Source: Oscillospiraceae bacterium
GTDB lineage: Bacteria; Bacillota_A; Clostridia; Oscillospirales; Oscillospiraceae
NCBI GenBank assembly: GCA_902795095.1
Contig: CADBKB010000029.1
Coordinates: 1-15,001 of the forward strand
Length of the DNA: 15,001 bases
Direction of reading: 5' to 3'
In this document: piece after piece, positions 8,162-15,001 of the stretch
Layout of the letters: each line of letters opens with the position of its first letter
Position numbering within the stretch: the first letter of the stretch is position 1
Made by a program: the position numbers and the translations under genes
The notes under the pieces: model-generated
What the model saw: the letters and a program-made list of their open reading frames with translations, nothing else
What the model was told of the DNA's origin: nothing
Database searches by the model: none

Positions 8162-9652
8162 ATGAAACGCAGAGCATTCGCCATTTTGCTGACCGTGTGC
8201 CTTCTCCTCGGGCTGATGCCCACAGGCGCGTCCGCCGTCGAGCTGTCGAGCGCCGACCGGGAGGGCATCGACCGCCTGCTGAGCGTGTATGAATGGTACG
8301 GCAAAAACTACAACTGCACCAATGCCGCGGCTGTGACCGACAAAAACTTCCACCGCAACCTGCTCGAGGCGGTGGTGCTCCATCCGAGCTGCGTGTACTT
8401 TGCCGACTATCCTGTCACCTTTACCGAGAACTGGCGCGGCACCGACCCCCGGGGCCGCTGGAAGGGCTACAGCGAGATCTCCTCCGCGGATACGGACTGG
8501 ATCCTCAAAAACATCTTCCACTGCACGGACCGGGATATCGCCGCCATGCGCAATTATCTGGCCTCATCCGAGTATGTCTATTACCAGAACGGCCGCTACT
8601 ATGCGTTCCTGGGCGGCGTCGGCGGCGGGTTCTACACCCAAAACATGCAGGCGTACAGCTACGGCAGCCTGCTCCTGGTCCGCTTCGATATGTACAATAT
8701 TTACGGCAACGAATTCATGTTCCGCAAATATGCCGTGGTGGGCAAATCCAACGTCGGCGGCAGGGATTACTGGACGCTGTACTACCTGGATGATGCGATG
8801 CCCTCCGATACGGGCTTTCTCGATGTGGACGACGGCGCCTACTACGCCCAAAGCGTCTCCTGGGCGCTGGATGGAGGGATCACCAACGGCGTGAGCGACT
8901 ACGCCTTCGCCCCGAATCAAGCCTGCACCCGGGCCCAGGCCGTCACCTTCCTGTGGCGTATGGCGGGCTGTCCGGCTCCAAAGAGCGCCGATTGCCCGTT
9001 CCGGGACGTCTCTGCCGGCGCCTACTACTATCCGGCCATGCTCTGGGCGGTGGAGAACGGCATTACCAACGGAATGAGCGCCACTGCCTTCGCCCCGAAC
9101 GCCCCCTGTACCCGGGCGCAGATCGTCACCTTCCTGTATCGGGCTGCGGGTTCGCCTCCGGTGGGCAACGGCGGCGGCAACTTCTTCGACGTGCCCCGGA
9201 ACAGCTACTATTACGGCCCCGTGCTTTGGGCCCTGGCCAACGCCATCACCCAGGGCACCGACGGAAGCCATTTCTCGCCCAATCAGAAATGCACCCGTGC
9301 CCAGATGGTGACCTTCCTGCATCGGTTCCTCTACAACGCCGAGATCGATCCGCAGCCGGTGAACGCCCAGTGGCTCGGCGTCTATGTCGCCGATACGAAC
9401 GAGCGCATCGAGGTATCGAAGGTCACGCCGGAGGATGTGACTCTGACCCACTGGGTCCTCACGGAAAAGGGAGATTCCATGGTGCACAATACCTTCACCC
9501 TGAAATTCGAGAATGCGGAGAAAACGGCGGTTTCCCGTCCCTATATGGACGCCGCCCCGGAGCTGCGCTACATCTACACGCTCTCCGGCGATACCATCGT
9601 TCTGACCGAGTCCTTCTCAACCCGGGTCAAGACCTTTGTCCGGGAAGACTGA
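8162..9652 (+). CDS. Secreted protein with three SLH domains and a C-terminal beta domain
   Basis: This encodes 496 residues; AAAGGAG, overlapping the proA stop codon, lies 9 bases before ATG 8162. Residues 1-25 are a Sec signal (MKRRAF, Leu-rich core, cleavage after GASA). Residues 26-210 form a Tyr/Trp-rich domain I do not recognise. SLH domains lie at about 217-270, 278-333 and 341-391, each with the FxDV..GAYYY..LWA...GIT.G.....F.P...CTRAQ.VTFL pattern; SLH triplets bind wall polymers in known S-layer proteins. Residues 392-496 are probably all-beta (QWLGVYVADTNERIEVSKV, then GDSMVHNTFTLKF), like small extracellular lipocalin-type barrels, but unassigned. The tight spacing puts it in the proBA transcript, and the terminator at 9694-9738 ends that transcript. 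A surface or adhesive role is inferred; no catalytic motif was seen. Confidence 0.93.
   Translation: MKRRAFAILLTVCLLLGLMPTGASAVELSSADREGIDRLLSVYEWYGKNYNCTNAAAVTDKNFHRNLLEAVVLHPSCVYFADYPVTFTENWRGTDPRGRWKGYSEISSADTDWILKNIFHCTDRDIAAMRNYLASSEYVYYQNGRYYAFLGGVGGGFYTQNMQAYSYGSLLLVRFDMYNIYGNEFMFRKYAVVGKSNVGGRDYWTLYYLDDAMPSDTGFLDVDDGAYYAQSVSWALDGGITNGVSDYAFAPNQACTRAQAVTFLWRMAGCPAPKSADCPFRDVSAGAYYYPAMLWAVENGITNGMSATAFAPNAPCTRAQIVTFLYRAAGSPPVGNGGGNFFDVPRNSYYYGPVLWALANAITQGTDGSHFSPNQKCTRAQMVTFLHRFLYNAEIDPQPVNAQWLGVYVADTNERIEVSKVTPEDVTLTHWVLTEKGDSMVHNTFTLKFENAEKTAVSRPYMDAAPELRYIYTLSGDTIVLTESFSTRVKTFVRED
9041..9072 (+). repeat. SLH-coding inverted repeat, left copy
   Basis: These 32 bases in the second SLH domain of the plus-strand gene encode LWAVENGITNG. 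They match the reverse complement of 10032-10063 at 31 of 32 positions, and both copies are read in the same codon phase of their genes. The repeat reflects conserved SLH sequence but is unusually close at the DNA level. Confidence 0.8.
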
Positions 9653-9693
9653 CGGGGGGCGGACCGGAAGGAACAAAACCGTATTTTGCTAAA

Positions 9694-9738
9694 AAAAACA
9701 GCAAACAGACCGGCGAAGCCGGTCTGTTTGCTGTTTTT
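9694..9738. terminator. Bidirectional intrinsic terminator between convergent SLH genes
   Basis: Two arms, 9694-9714 and 9718-9738, pair perfectly over 21 bp around a GAA loop capped by C-G. The inner part is G/C-rich (GACCGGC / GCCGGTC) and the outer part ends in A5/T5. The rightward transcript carries U residues after the stem (CTGTTTTTGTTT) and the leftward transcript does too (complement of the A run at 9691-9698). It therefore serves both the operon ending at 9652 and the leftward gene ending at 9770. Confidence 0.95.
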
Positions 9739-9769
9739 GTTTGGAATTCAGTCTGCAGGGCGTCCGGCC

Positions 9770-12700
9770 TCATTTCCGGTCGCGGTACAGGAAGGTCACG
9801 ATCTGGCCTCTGGTGCAGGTTTTGTCCGGACTGAAGTGGGTGGCGTCGGTGCCGTTGGTGATCTGCTTCTCCACCGCCCACAGGACGGCATTGTAGTAGA
9901 AGCCGCCCTTGACGTCCGCAAAGGGGTTGGCGTTGCTGCCGGGACTGGGCTTGTTCCGGGCGCGCCAGAGGAAGGTGACCACCTGGCCGCGGGTGCAGCC
10001 CCGCTCCGGGCCGAAGTGGGTGGCGTCTATGCCGTTGGTGATGCCGTTCTCCACCGCCCAGAGGAGGGCCTTGTAGTAGAAGGCGCCTTCTTTGACGTCC
10101 ACGAAGGGATGGACGGTCATGGTCGGCTCCGGGCAGCCCGCCGCCCGCCACAGGAAGGTCACGACCTGGCCGCGGGTGCAGGTGGCATTGGGGCTGAAAT
10201 GGGTGGGATCGGTGCCGTTGGTGATCTGCGGCTCGTTGTGCACGGCCCAGAGGACGGGGTCAAAATAATATGCGCCGTATTTCGTATCCACGAAGGGATT
10301 GTACAGGCGTACAACGGGATCGAACACGGTGCCGTCGTCCAGGATCGCATGGCCGTCCTCGAAGTTGTAGATGCAGCCCTCCTCCAGCGGCAGGTCCCGG
10401 TAGACCTCGTATCCGGTGAAGGCGCCGGCGTTGCTGTGGCAGAGCACCACGTCCATGTCGCCGCTGCCGTCGCCCTCGACCCACATCTGCTGGGTGTGCT
10501 CGTCGAAAACGCCGGCCTTCGCCTCCGCTGCCTCGCCCAGGAGCTGGAAGCACTCCGGCACGGTGGTGGAGAGGGTCTGGCTGCCGGTGGACTGCAGCGC
10601 CACGCTGTCGCCGCCCTTGGTGGTCACATGGACGGTAACGGGGCAGCTCACCACGTAGCCGGTGAGATTGCTGCTCGTGGTGAGGATGCTGCGGATGGAG
10701 TTTCTCGTCTGCTCCAGCTCGACCTTATAGACCAGCAGCTGAACGGAGGAAGCCTCCTCATCCGTGGTCATGCTGTCTATCGCCAGAGGCGCCGACATGA
10801 TGGAGTTGTTGTAGCCGATGGCATAGTCGCAGGCCAGCAGCTGCAGGGCAAAGTACAGGTCGATGGCCTCCTTCAGCTCCGCCATCGTCTCATAGTCCCC
10901 CTTGGCCTGGAATGCGGCCATACGGTCGGTCACCACGGGATACAGCGCTTCGGCCAGGATGCCCGCGCAGTCCATCATCCCGCCGTAGTAGGAGATGCTT
11001 TCCATGCCGGAGAGCTGATTTGCCATGGGCACGCCCAGCTTCAGGCCGAGCTCCACGCCCGCCAGCACCGGGAAGCCCTCAAGCGCTTCCTTATAGAAGG
11101 TGTCGATGGCCACCTTGCCCTCCTGGGCAAAGAAGCTCAGCATTTGGCCGCCCGCATTCTCATACATGGCGGAGGGATCGTTTCTGGCGGCGCTGCTCAT
11201 CTCGTTGGACAGACTGCCCAGGGCGCTCTGCGCCCAGGCGCTCTCCCCGCCGCCGGCGGTGGTGGAGGGGATCTTGTTTTTCATCGCCTGCAGGAGCTTG
11301 GCATAGCTGAGGGAGGTTTCCGCGTGGGTGTTGTACAGGACGTACTTGTTCATTTCCTTGTTCAGATCGTTGATGGTGCTGACGCCTGGGCTGAGAATCG
11401 AGTAGACCGTGCCGCCCACCTCGGCGCTGGAGCCGATGAACTTCCCCAGCGCCTTGTCGTCCAGCAGGCCGATCATCTTGTTCACCAGGCCGCCGGTGGA
11501 CGCGGCGAAGGCGTCGCCGCTTTTTGCCATCTCCGTCATGATCTCCTGCACCTGCTTGGCGTCGGCGTAGTCCATGAACGCCTCCATGCCGGTGAAGAAT
11601 TCCGAGCAGTTGGAAAGGAATTTCTCCGCCGCGATGTCCTCATAGACCTCCTTGCCGTAATCCTGATACAGCAGGTCGGTCAGCACCAGCTCAAAGCTGT
11701 TCTCCGCGGAGAAATCCAGGTCCGTGGCCTTATTGAGCTGCTGGATGAATTTCCAGCCGTTGTTGACGACGTGCAGGTGCGCCTCCTGATAGGTCTGGTG
11801 CAGGATGCTGGCGGCGCCGCCGTTGGGCCCGCCGGCGCTGTTCAGATAGGACTGCAGGGACAGACATTTCTCAAAGCGCTCGTTCTTTCGCGCCTCGGTG
11901 GAGAGCTTGTAGGTGTTGTCGTAATCCATCCAGACCAGGGGCAGGGGATAGGCGCAGCCCAGCTTGTCGTCCATCATCCAGAGCTTTTCAAAGTCGTAGG
12001 TCTCATAGTCCTTCTGCACCTTCAGGGACTGGGCGGATCTGGCGCCGGTGCGGTCCTTGGAATCGACGCCGCTGTAACCGAGCTCGCAGTACTGCTGATT
12101 TCCAGTGTCCAGCCAGTAGCAGTAGGCCACGTCGTCCTTGCTTTCGATCCGGCCGGAGATGGAGCCGCTGCGCACCGCCTTGACGGTCCCAATATTGACG
12201 CAGCGGACGTATTTGACCTTGATGCCGTCGCCCACGATGCCGCCGGCATAGCACGGCGCCTGAGTGGAGGAAATGCTGCCGGTGTTCAGGCAGTCGGCCA
12301 CGGTGGCGTTGGCGGCGCCCTCGCCCAGAATGCCGCCGGCGGTCTCCTTGGCGGTGACGGAGGCGGTGTTGGCGCAGGACTGGATCATCAGAGCGGACTT
12401 TTTGAAGGTCCGCCCGACGATGCCGCCGGCTTTGATGCCGCACTGCACCGCGCCTTCGTTGAGGCAGGCGAAAACAGTATCGCTCACGGAGCCGGCATAG
12501 CGCGCCATGCCCAAAATGCCGCCGACGCCGCAGTACCCGGTGACCCGGGCCCGGTTCCGGCAGAAGTAGATATTGTTACCGCCGCTGGTGGTGCCCACGA
12601 TGCCGCCGACGCCCTCGCTGTCAAGGGCGGCGCCCATATCCGCGGTGGAGCGGATCTCCACGTCGCTGACGCAGTTGGTCACGCTGCCATTATCTCTGAG

Positions 12701-13189
12701 CATGGCGGTAATGCCGCCGGCATAGCAGGTGGACTGGCTGACGCTTTCAAAGGTGACGTCTATGCTGCCCTTCACGCGCAGGTTGGACACCTGGCCGGAA
12801 ACGACGGCAAACAGGCCCAGGTACCACTTGTTTTTTTTGCCGGCCTGGCAGCGGATTGTGTAGCTCAGGGTATGGCCGTTGCCGTCGAGGCTGGCTTTGA
12901 AGGGCCAGTCGTTGCACAGGGGCGTCCACGCGCCCAGATCCAGATCCTGCATGAGGATATAGTTGCCGGAGGTATTGGCATTGTGAAGCGCCTTCATATC
13001 TGCTACGGTATAAATGCCGATATAGCCCTCCGGGACCTCGTCCAGCTGTTCGATCCGCTGCAGGAATCCCGCGCTTTTGCCGCCGTCGTAGGGCTTGTCC
13101 TCGGCCAGAGCTGTCGGCGCCATGCCAAGCAGCAGGCACAGGCAGAGACAAAGCGCCAGGACGCGGCTGAAAATGTGTTGCGTCATCAT
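9770..13189 (-). CDS. Large secreted protein with GLUG-like repeats and three C-terminal SLH domains
   Basis: This encodes 1139 residues. GGGGAGG (13204-13198) lies 8 bases before ATG 13189; the next codon is also ATG, so the start may be one residue later. Residues 1-29 are a Sec signal ending PTALA. Residues 45-345 carry six GG[IV][VTL]-type GLUG-like repeats near 155, 192, 221, 252, 281 and 314 (for example GVGGIVG, AGGILGE), interleaved with C.N.G.V strands; such repeats build beta-helical stalks in surface proteins. Residues 400-830 look mostly helical and match nothing I recognise. Residues 830-960 look beta-rich (GDGSGDMDVVLCHSN). SLH domains lie at about 966-1019, 1027-1079 and 1089-1139, at the extreme C-terminus. 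It is monocistronic by promoter and terminator placement. A wall-bound adhesin or structural role is inferred; no catalytic motif is visible. Confidence 0.92.
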   Translation of the reverse strand: MMTQHIFSRVLALCLCLCLLLGMAPTALAEDKPYDGGKSAGFLQRIEQLDEVPEGYIGIYTVADMKALHNANTSGNYILMQDLDLGAWTPLCNDWPFKASLDGNGHTLSYTIRCQAGKKNKWYLGLFAVVSGQVSNLRVKGSIDVTFESVSQSTCYAGGITAMLRDNGSVTNCVSDVEIRSTADMGAALDSEGVGGIVGTTSGGNNIYFCRNRARVTGYCGVGGILGMARYAGSVSDTVFACLNEGAVQCGIKAGGIVGRTFKKSALMIQSCANTASVTAKETAGGILGEGAANATVADCLNTGSISSTQAPCYAGGIVGDGIKVKYVRCVNIGTVKAVRSGSISGRIESKDDVAYCYWLDTGNQQYCELGYSGVDSKDRTGARSAQSLKVQKDYETYDFEKLWMMDDKLGCAYPLPLVWMDYDNTYKLSTEARKNERFEKCLSLQSYLNSAGGPNGGAASILHQTYQEAHLHVVNNGWKFIQQLNKATDLDFSAENSFELVLTDLLYQDYGKEVYEDIAAEKFLSNCSEFFTGMEAFMDYADAKQVQEIMTEMAKSGDAFAASTGGLVNKMIGLLDDKALGKFIGSSAEVGGTVYSILSPGVSTINDLNKEMNKYVLYNTHAETSLSYAKLLQAMKNKIPSTTAGGGESAWAQSALGSLSNEMSSAARNDPSAMYENAGGQMLSFFAQEGKVAIDTFYKEALEGFPVLAGVELGLKLGVPMANQLSGMESISYYGGMMDCAGILAEALYPVVTDRMAAFQAKGDYETMAELKEAIDLYFALQLLACDYAIGYNNSIMSAPLAIDSMTTDEEASSVQLLVYKVELEQTRNSIRSILTTSSNLTGYVVSCPVTVHVTTKGGDSVALQSTGSQTLSTTVPECFQLLGEAAEAKAGVFDEHTQQMWVEGDGSGDMDVVLCHSNAGAFTGYEVYRDLPLEEGCIYNFEDGHAILDDGTVFDPVVRLYNPFVDTKYGAYYFDPVLWAVHNEPQITNGTDPTHFSPNATCTRGQVVTFLWRAAGCPEPTMTVHPFVDVKEGAFYYKALLWAVENGITNGIDATHFGPERGCTRGQVVTFLWRARNKPSPGSNANPFADVKGGFYYNAVLWAVEKQITNGTDATHFSPDKTCTRGQIVTFLYRDRK
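10032..10063 (-). repeat. SLH-coding inverted repeat, right copy
   Basis: This segment of the second SLH domain of the large minus-strand gene also encodes LWAVENGITNG (residues from 1043). It is the inverted partner of 9041-9072, one mismatch in 32, with centres about 990 bases apart and the shared terminator between them. Confidence 0.8.
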
Positions 13190-13224
13190 AATAATGGCCT
13201 CCCCGTGTATTCTTTTCCGCTTAC

Positions 13225-13253
13225 ACTATACCATTTTTTGCCTGTATATTCAA
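13225..13253 (-). promoter_or_regulatory. Promoter of the large SLH gene
   Basis: On the minus strand TTGAAT (13253-13248) and TATAGT (13230-13225) are 17 bases apart. Transcription should begin near 13218, giving a leader of about 30 bases with the GGGGAGG ribosome site. The -35 box lies inside an inverted repeat. Confidence 0.68.
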
Positions 13254-13261
13254 GTATACAG
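13242..13261. promoter_or_regulatory. Dyad overlapping the -35 box (candidate repressor operator)
   Basis: CTGTATA (13242-13248) and TATACAG (13255-13261) are perfect 7-bp inverted repeats with a 6-base spacer, and the -35 box (13248-13253) sits within them. A protein bound here would block RNA polymerase. No regulator gene is in the window. Confidence 0.45.
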
Positions 13262-13266
13262 TATAT

Positions 13267-13286
13267 GACAGTTTCAAATCACTGTC
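13267..13286. promoter_or_regulatory. Second dyad at the end of the GH3 gene
   Basis: GACAGT (13267-13272) and ACTGTC (13281-13286) are inverted around an 8-base spacer and overlap the GH3 stop codon. Its centre is 25 bases from that of the neighbouring dyad at 13242-13261. It could be an auxiliary operator or a weak transcript-end hairpin. It lacks a T run, so it is not a typical terminator. Confidence 0.3.
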
Positions 13287-14526
13287 CGGCCTCCCAGGTC
13301 AGCTTCGCCCGCAGGATCCTGCCCACAGCCTCGTCCAGACGCTCGGGCGGGATCGTGCCGTCTTCGACGGCTCTTTTGACCGCCTCCCAGGCCTCCGGGA
13401 ACCCGCCGCTGATGAGCAGCATGTCCTCGCCTGCCAGCACCGCCCGCACCGCCGCCTCACCGGCGGGATAATTCTGCGTGATGGCGCCCATATCCAGACT
13501 GTCGGTGATGGCGACGCCCCGGAAGCCCAATTCTTCCCGCAGCAGCGACGTTGTGACTTCCCGGGACAAAGAAGCGGGCACTTCCTCCCCGGTCACATTC
13601 GGCAAGGTGATATGGCCTACCATGATGAAAGGGATCCCGCGGCCCGCGGCGTCGCAGAAGGGCGGCAGATCCGTAGAAATGAGCTCCTCCGGTGTGTGCT
13701 GTGAGACGGCGAAGCCCTCGTGGGAGTCCTCCGCCGTGGCGCCGTGGCCCGGGAAATGTTTGCAGCAGGCCAGCACGCCCCTGGACTGCAGGCCGTCGGA
13801 GAAGGCCGCGCACAGACGCGTCACCGCTTCGGGATCGCTTGAGAACGCCCGGCGGCGCACCACGGTGTTTTGCGGATTCGTCAGCACGTCCGCCACCGGG
13901 GCGAAGTCCAGATTGAAGCCCAGATCCCGGAGGTAGTCGCCCATGGCTTCCCCGATGCGCCGGGCCTCGGCCGCATCATGGACGTCTGCCATATCCGGCC
14001 AGGCATCCACGCCGAATTCCTCCCGGCCGCTGATGCGCGCGACGGTGCCGCCCTCCTCATCCACGCCCAGGAAGACCGGCAGACCCAGCACATCCCGGCT
14101 GATCTGCTGCATCCCGGCGAGCATGGCCCGGGTCTGCTCCGGATCCGTGAGATTGTCGTAGGAATAGATCACGCCGCCCACGGGGCGCTGAGAGAATGCC
14201 TCCCGTGTGGCGTCGCCCGCGACGGTCACGGCCCCGGAGCTTTCCGTCAGAGCCTCCGGGCTGACGAAAAAGAGCTGGGCGATCTTCTGCTCCGCAGTCA
14301 TGGCGCCGAGGAGCTCCCGCACCCGGGCGTCCGTCGGATCCGGCTCCTCCGGCGCGCTCTCCGGTTCCGTCATGGTCTGCGGCTCCGGCACGCTCTCCGG
14401 CGCCGCGGGCTGTACCTCATCCGGCGCGGGGGCTTCAATTTCCTGCTTCGTCAGCCGTCCGCACCCGGTCAGCAGCAGCGCCGCCAGGGTCAGAAACGCA
14501 AGGATCCGGCGCCGGTTCCATTTCAT
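13279..14526 (-). CDS. GH3 beta-N-acetylhexosaminidase (NagZ-like) lipoprotein
   Basis: From ATG 14526 this encodes 415 residues; an in-frame GTG at 14529 immediately upstream is equally possible (GAGGTG lies 9 bases before the ATG, 6 before the GTG). A lipoprotein signal ends in LTGC, with the lipidated Cys at residue 22. Residues 27-62 are a Pro/Glu-rich linker, then a single GH3 TIM-barrel domain: FLGVDEEGGTVARI, LGFNLDFAPVADV, and the NagZ hallmark KHFPGHGATAEDSH (256-269) with the Asp267-His269 acid/base dyad. The predicted nucleophile is Asp342 in AITDSLDMGAI. Known relatives (NagZ; B. subtilis YbbD) release N-acetylglucosamine from peptidoglycan fragments. This version lacks the extra C-terminal domain of the roughly 640-residue YbbD type. 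It would act on the outer membrane face. The next gene downstream has its own promoter. Confidence 0.93.
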   Translation of the reverse strand: MKWNRRRILAFLTLAALLLTGCGRLTKQEIEAPAPDEVQPAAPESVPEPQTMTEPESAPEEPDPTDARVRELLGAMTAEQKIAQLFFVSPEALTESSGAVTVAGDATREAFSQRPVGGVIYSYDNLTDPEQTRAMLAGMQQISRDVLGLPVFLGVDEEGGTVARISGREEFGVDAWPDMADVHDAAEARRIGEAMGDYLRDLGFNLDFAPVADVLTNPQNTVVRRRAFSSDPEAVTRLCAAFSDGLQSRGVLACCKHFPGHGATAEDSHEGFAVSQHTPEELISTDLPPFCDAAGRGIPFIMVGHITLPNVTGEEVPASLSREVTTSLLREELGFRGVAITDSLDMGAITQNYPAGEAAVRAVLAGEDMLLISGGFPEAWEAVKRAVEDGTIPPERLDEAVGRILRAKLTWEAGQ

Positions 14527-14566
14527 CACAGCTCACACCTCTTCCTCCGCGTTGGTCGTTTTTTCC

Positions 14567-14595
14567 ATTATACCATTGCCCCAAACCGCGGTCAA
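14567..14595 (-). promoter_or_regulatory. Promoter of the GH3 lipoprotein gene
   Basis: On the minus strand TTGACC (14595-14590) and a consensus TATAAT (14572-14567) are separated by 17 bases, the strongest match in the window. Transcription would begin near 14560, about 34 bases before the ATG. Confidence 0.8.
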
Positions 14596-14601
14596 CACGT
14601 C

Positions 14602-14619
14602 GTCCCGCCGCGGGCGGAC
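14602..14619. promoter_or_regulatory. Imperfect GC-rich dyad between two divergent promoters
   Basis: The 18 bases GTCCCGCCGCGGGCGGAC form two 9-base half-sites that match at 7 of 9 positions. They lie between the -35 boxes of the GH3 promoter and the rightward promoter, where one regulator could control both. In DNA this GC-rich, chance is a real alternative. Confidence 0.2.
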
Positions 14620-14634
14620 ATACGCAGGCGGCGC

Positions 14635-14663
14635 TTGACATATTCCGTTGATTGCGGTAGTCT
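14635..14663 (+). promoter_or_regulatory. Promoter of the right-edge lipoprotein gene
   Basis: A consensus TTGACA (14635-14640) is followed after 17 bases by TAGTCT (14658-14663), a weaker -10. The predicted leader is about 28 bases. The -35 boxes of this and the divergent GH3 promoter are 39 bases apart. Confidence 0.6.
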
Positions 14664-14697
14664 GAAAGCAGATCGCGGCAATCGTCTGGAGGCTATT

Positions 14698-15001
14698 ATG
14701 AAAAAAGTGCTCATTGTTCTGCTTTTGTGCTTTTTACTCCCCGGCTGCGGCGCCAGGGATACGGGAAACGACGCCGGCCAGACGCCCTGCGATCCGGCGT
14801 CAGACGGCGCGGTGTCAGAGACCGGTCCTCTGACAAACGGCGACTTTGCCGGGCCGGATGAGGTCATCGTCGACATGGCCGTGCCGAGCACCGTTGCCAA
14901 CATGGACCGCTGGACCGCGTTTCAGAGGGCGGCCGCAGCCGGAACGCCGGACGAGGTCACCCTGTATCTGATCTATCCCGAGGCCGCCAGCGCCCTTCGC
15001 C
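14698..15001 (+). CDS. Putative lipoprotein, 3' end outside window
   Basis: The first 101 codons are present and run off the right edge. GGAGG (14688-14692) lies 5 bases before ATG 14698. A short lipoprotein signal, MKKVLIVLLLCFLLPGC, places the lipidated Cys at residue 17. A low-complexity Asp/Gly/Thr-rich linker follows (about 18-50), then DEVIVDMAVPSTVANMDRWT and DEVTLYLIYPE. The pattern of a V.V strand, an N-x-D-R/K-x-x-x-F helix and a second strand faintly resembles DUF4362-type lipoproteins, but too little is present to assign it. It is divergent from the GH3 lipoprotein gene, from which it may share regulation. Confidence 0.8.
   Translation, partial: MKKVLIVLLLCFLLPGCGARDTGNDAGQTPCDPASDGAVSETGPLTNGDFAGPDEVIVDMAVPSTVANMDRWTAFQRAAAAGTPDEVTLYLIYPEAASALR

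Noticed and set aside
6693..8177. A 494-codon minus-strand open frame opposite proA
   Set aside because: It lies antisense to an unambiguous proA and has the biased composition of a shadow frame, with no ribosome site of note.
9686..13471. A 1261-codon plus-strand open frame opposite the large SLH gene
   Set aside because: It is antisense to a gene with signal peptide, promoter, ribosome site and SLH domains, starts inside the terminator region and has His/Gly/Val-biased low-complexity composition. It is a shadow of codon bias.

Overview
The window looks like chromosomal DNA of a GC-rich, Gram-positive gut-type Firmicute. My inference is Clostridia, probably Oscillospiraceae-like. The grounds are AGGAG-type ribosome sites, A/T-rich sigma-A promoters set in GC-rich DNA, several lipoprotein and Sec signals, C-terminal S-layer homology (SLH) triplets of the TRAQ.VTFLWRAAG type, a short PUA-less glutamate 5-kinase, and FIVAR/CBM modules on a secreted glycoside hydrolase. 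No rRNA, tRNA, CRISPR array, transposase, integrase or phage gene was seen.

Layout: (1) 1-5235, minus strand: the first 1745 codons of a very large secreted family-115 glycoside hydrolase (GH115), running off the left edge. (2) 5236-5556: a 321-base divergent intergenic region with a leftward promoter for GH115, a rightward promoter, a terminator-like hairpin with no obvious gene, and a leader hairpin. (3) 5557-9652, plus strand: an apparent four-gene operon of a small lipoprotein, proB, proA (ATGA overlap with proB) and a secreted SLH protein 14 bases after proA. (4) 9694-9738: a perfect 21-bp bidirectional terminator. (5) 9770-13189, minus strand: a 1139-residue secreted protein with GLUG-like repeats, an unassigned central region and three SLH domains, convergent with the SLH gene of the operon. 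(6) 13279-14526, minus strand: a GH3 NagZ-like lipoprotein. (7) 14527-14697: a second divergent promoter region. (8) 14698 to the right edge, plus strand: the start of another lipoprotein.

Working together: proB and proA give the first two steps of proline synthesis from glutamate; proC is not in the window. Almost everything else is exported or on the cell surface: a plant-glycan-type enzyme, two SLH proteins that should bind the wall, a wall-recycling-type hexosaminidase and two small lipoproteins. The most unusual points are the in-frame inverted DNA repeat shared by the two convergent SLH genes, the SLH gene and lipoprotein bracketing proBA, the extra block inside the GH115 catalytic region with its long accessory tail, and tandem dyads at the promoter of the large SLH gene. 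I see no evidence of a defence, mobile or clearly undescribed multi-gene system.
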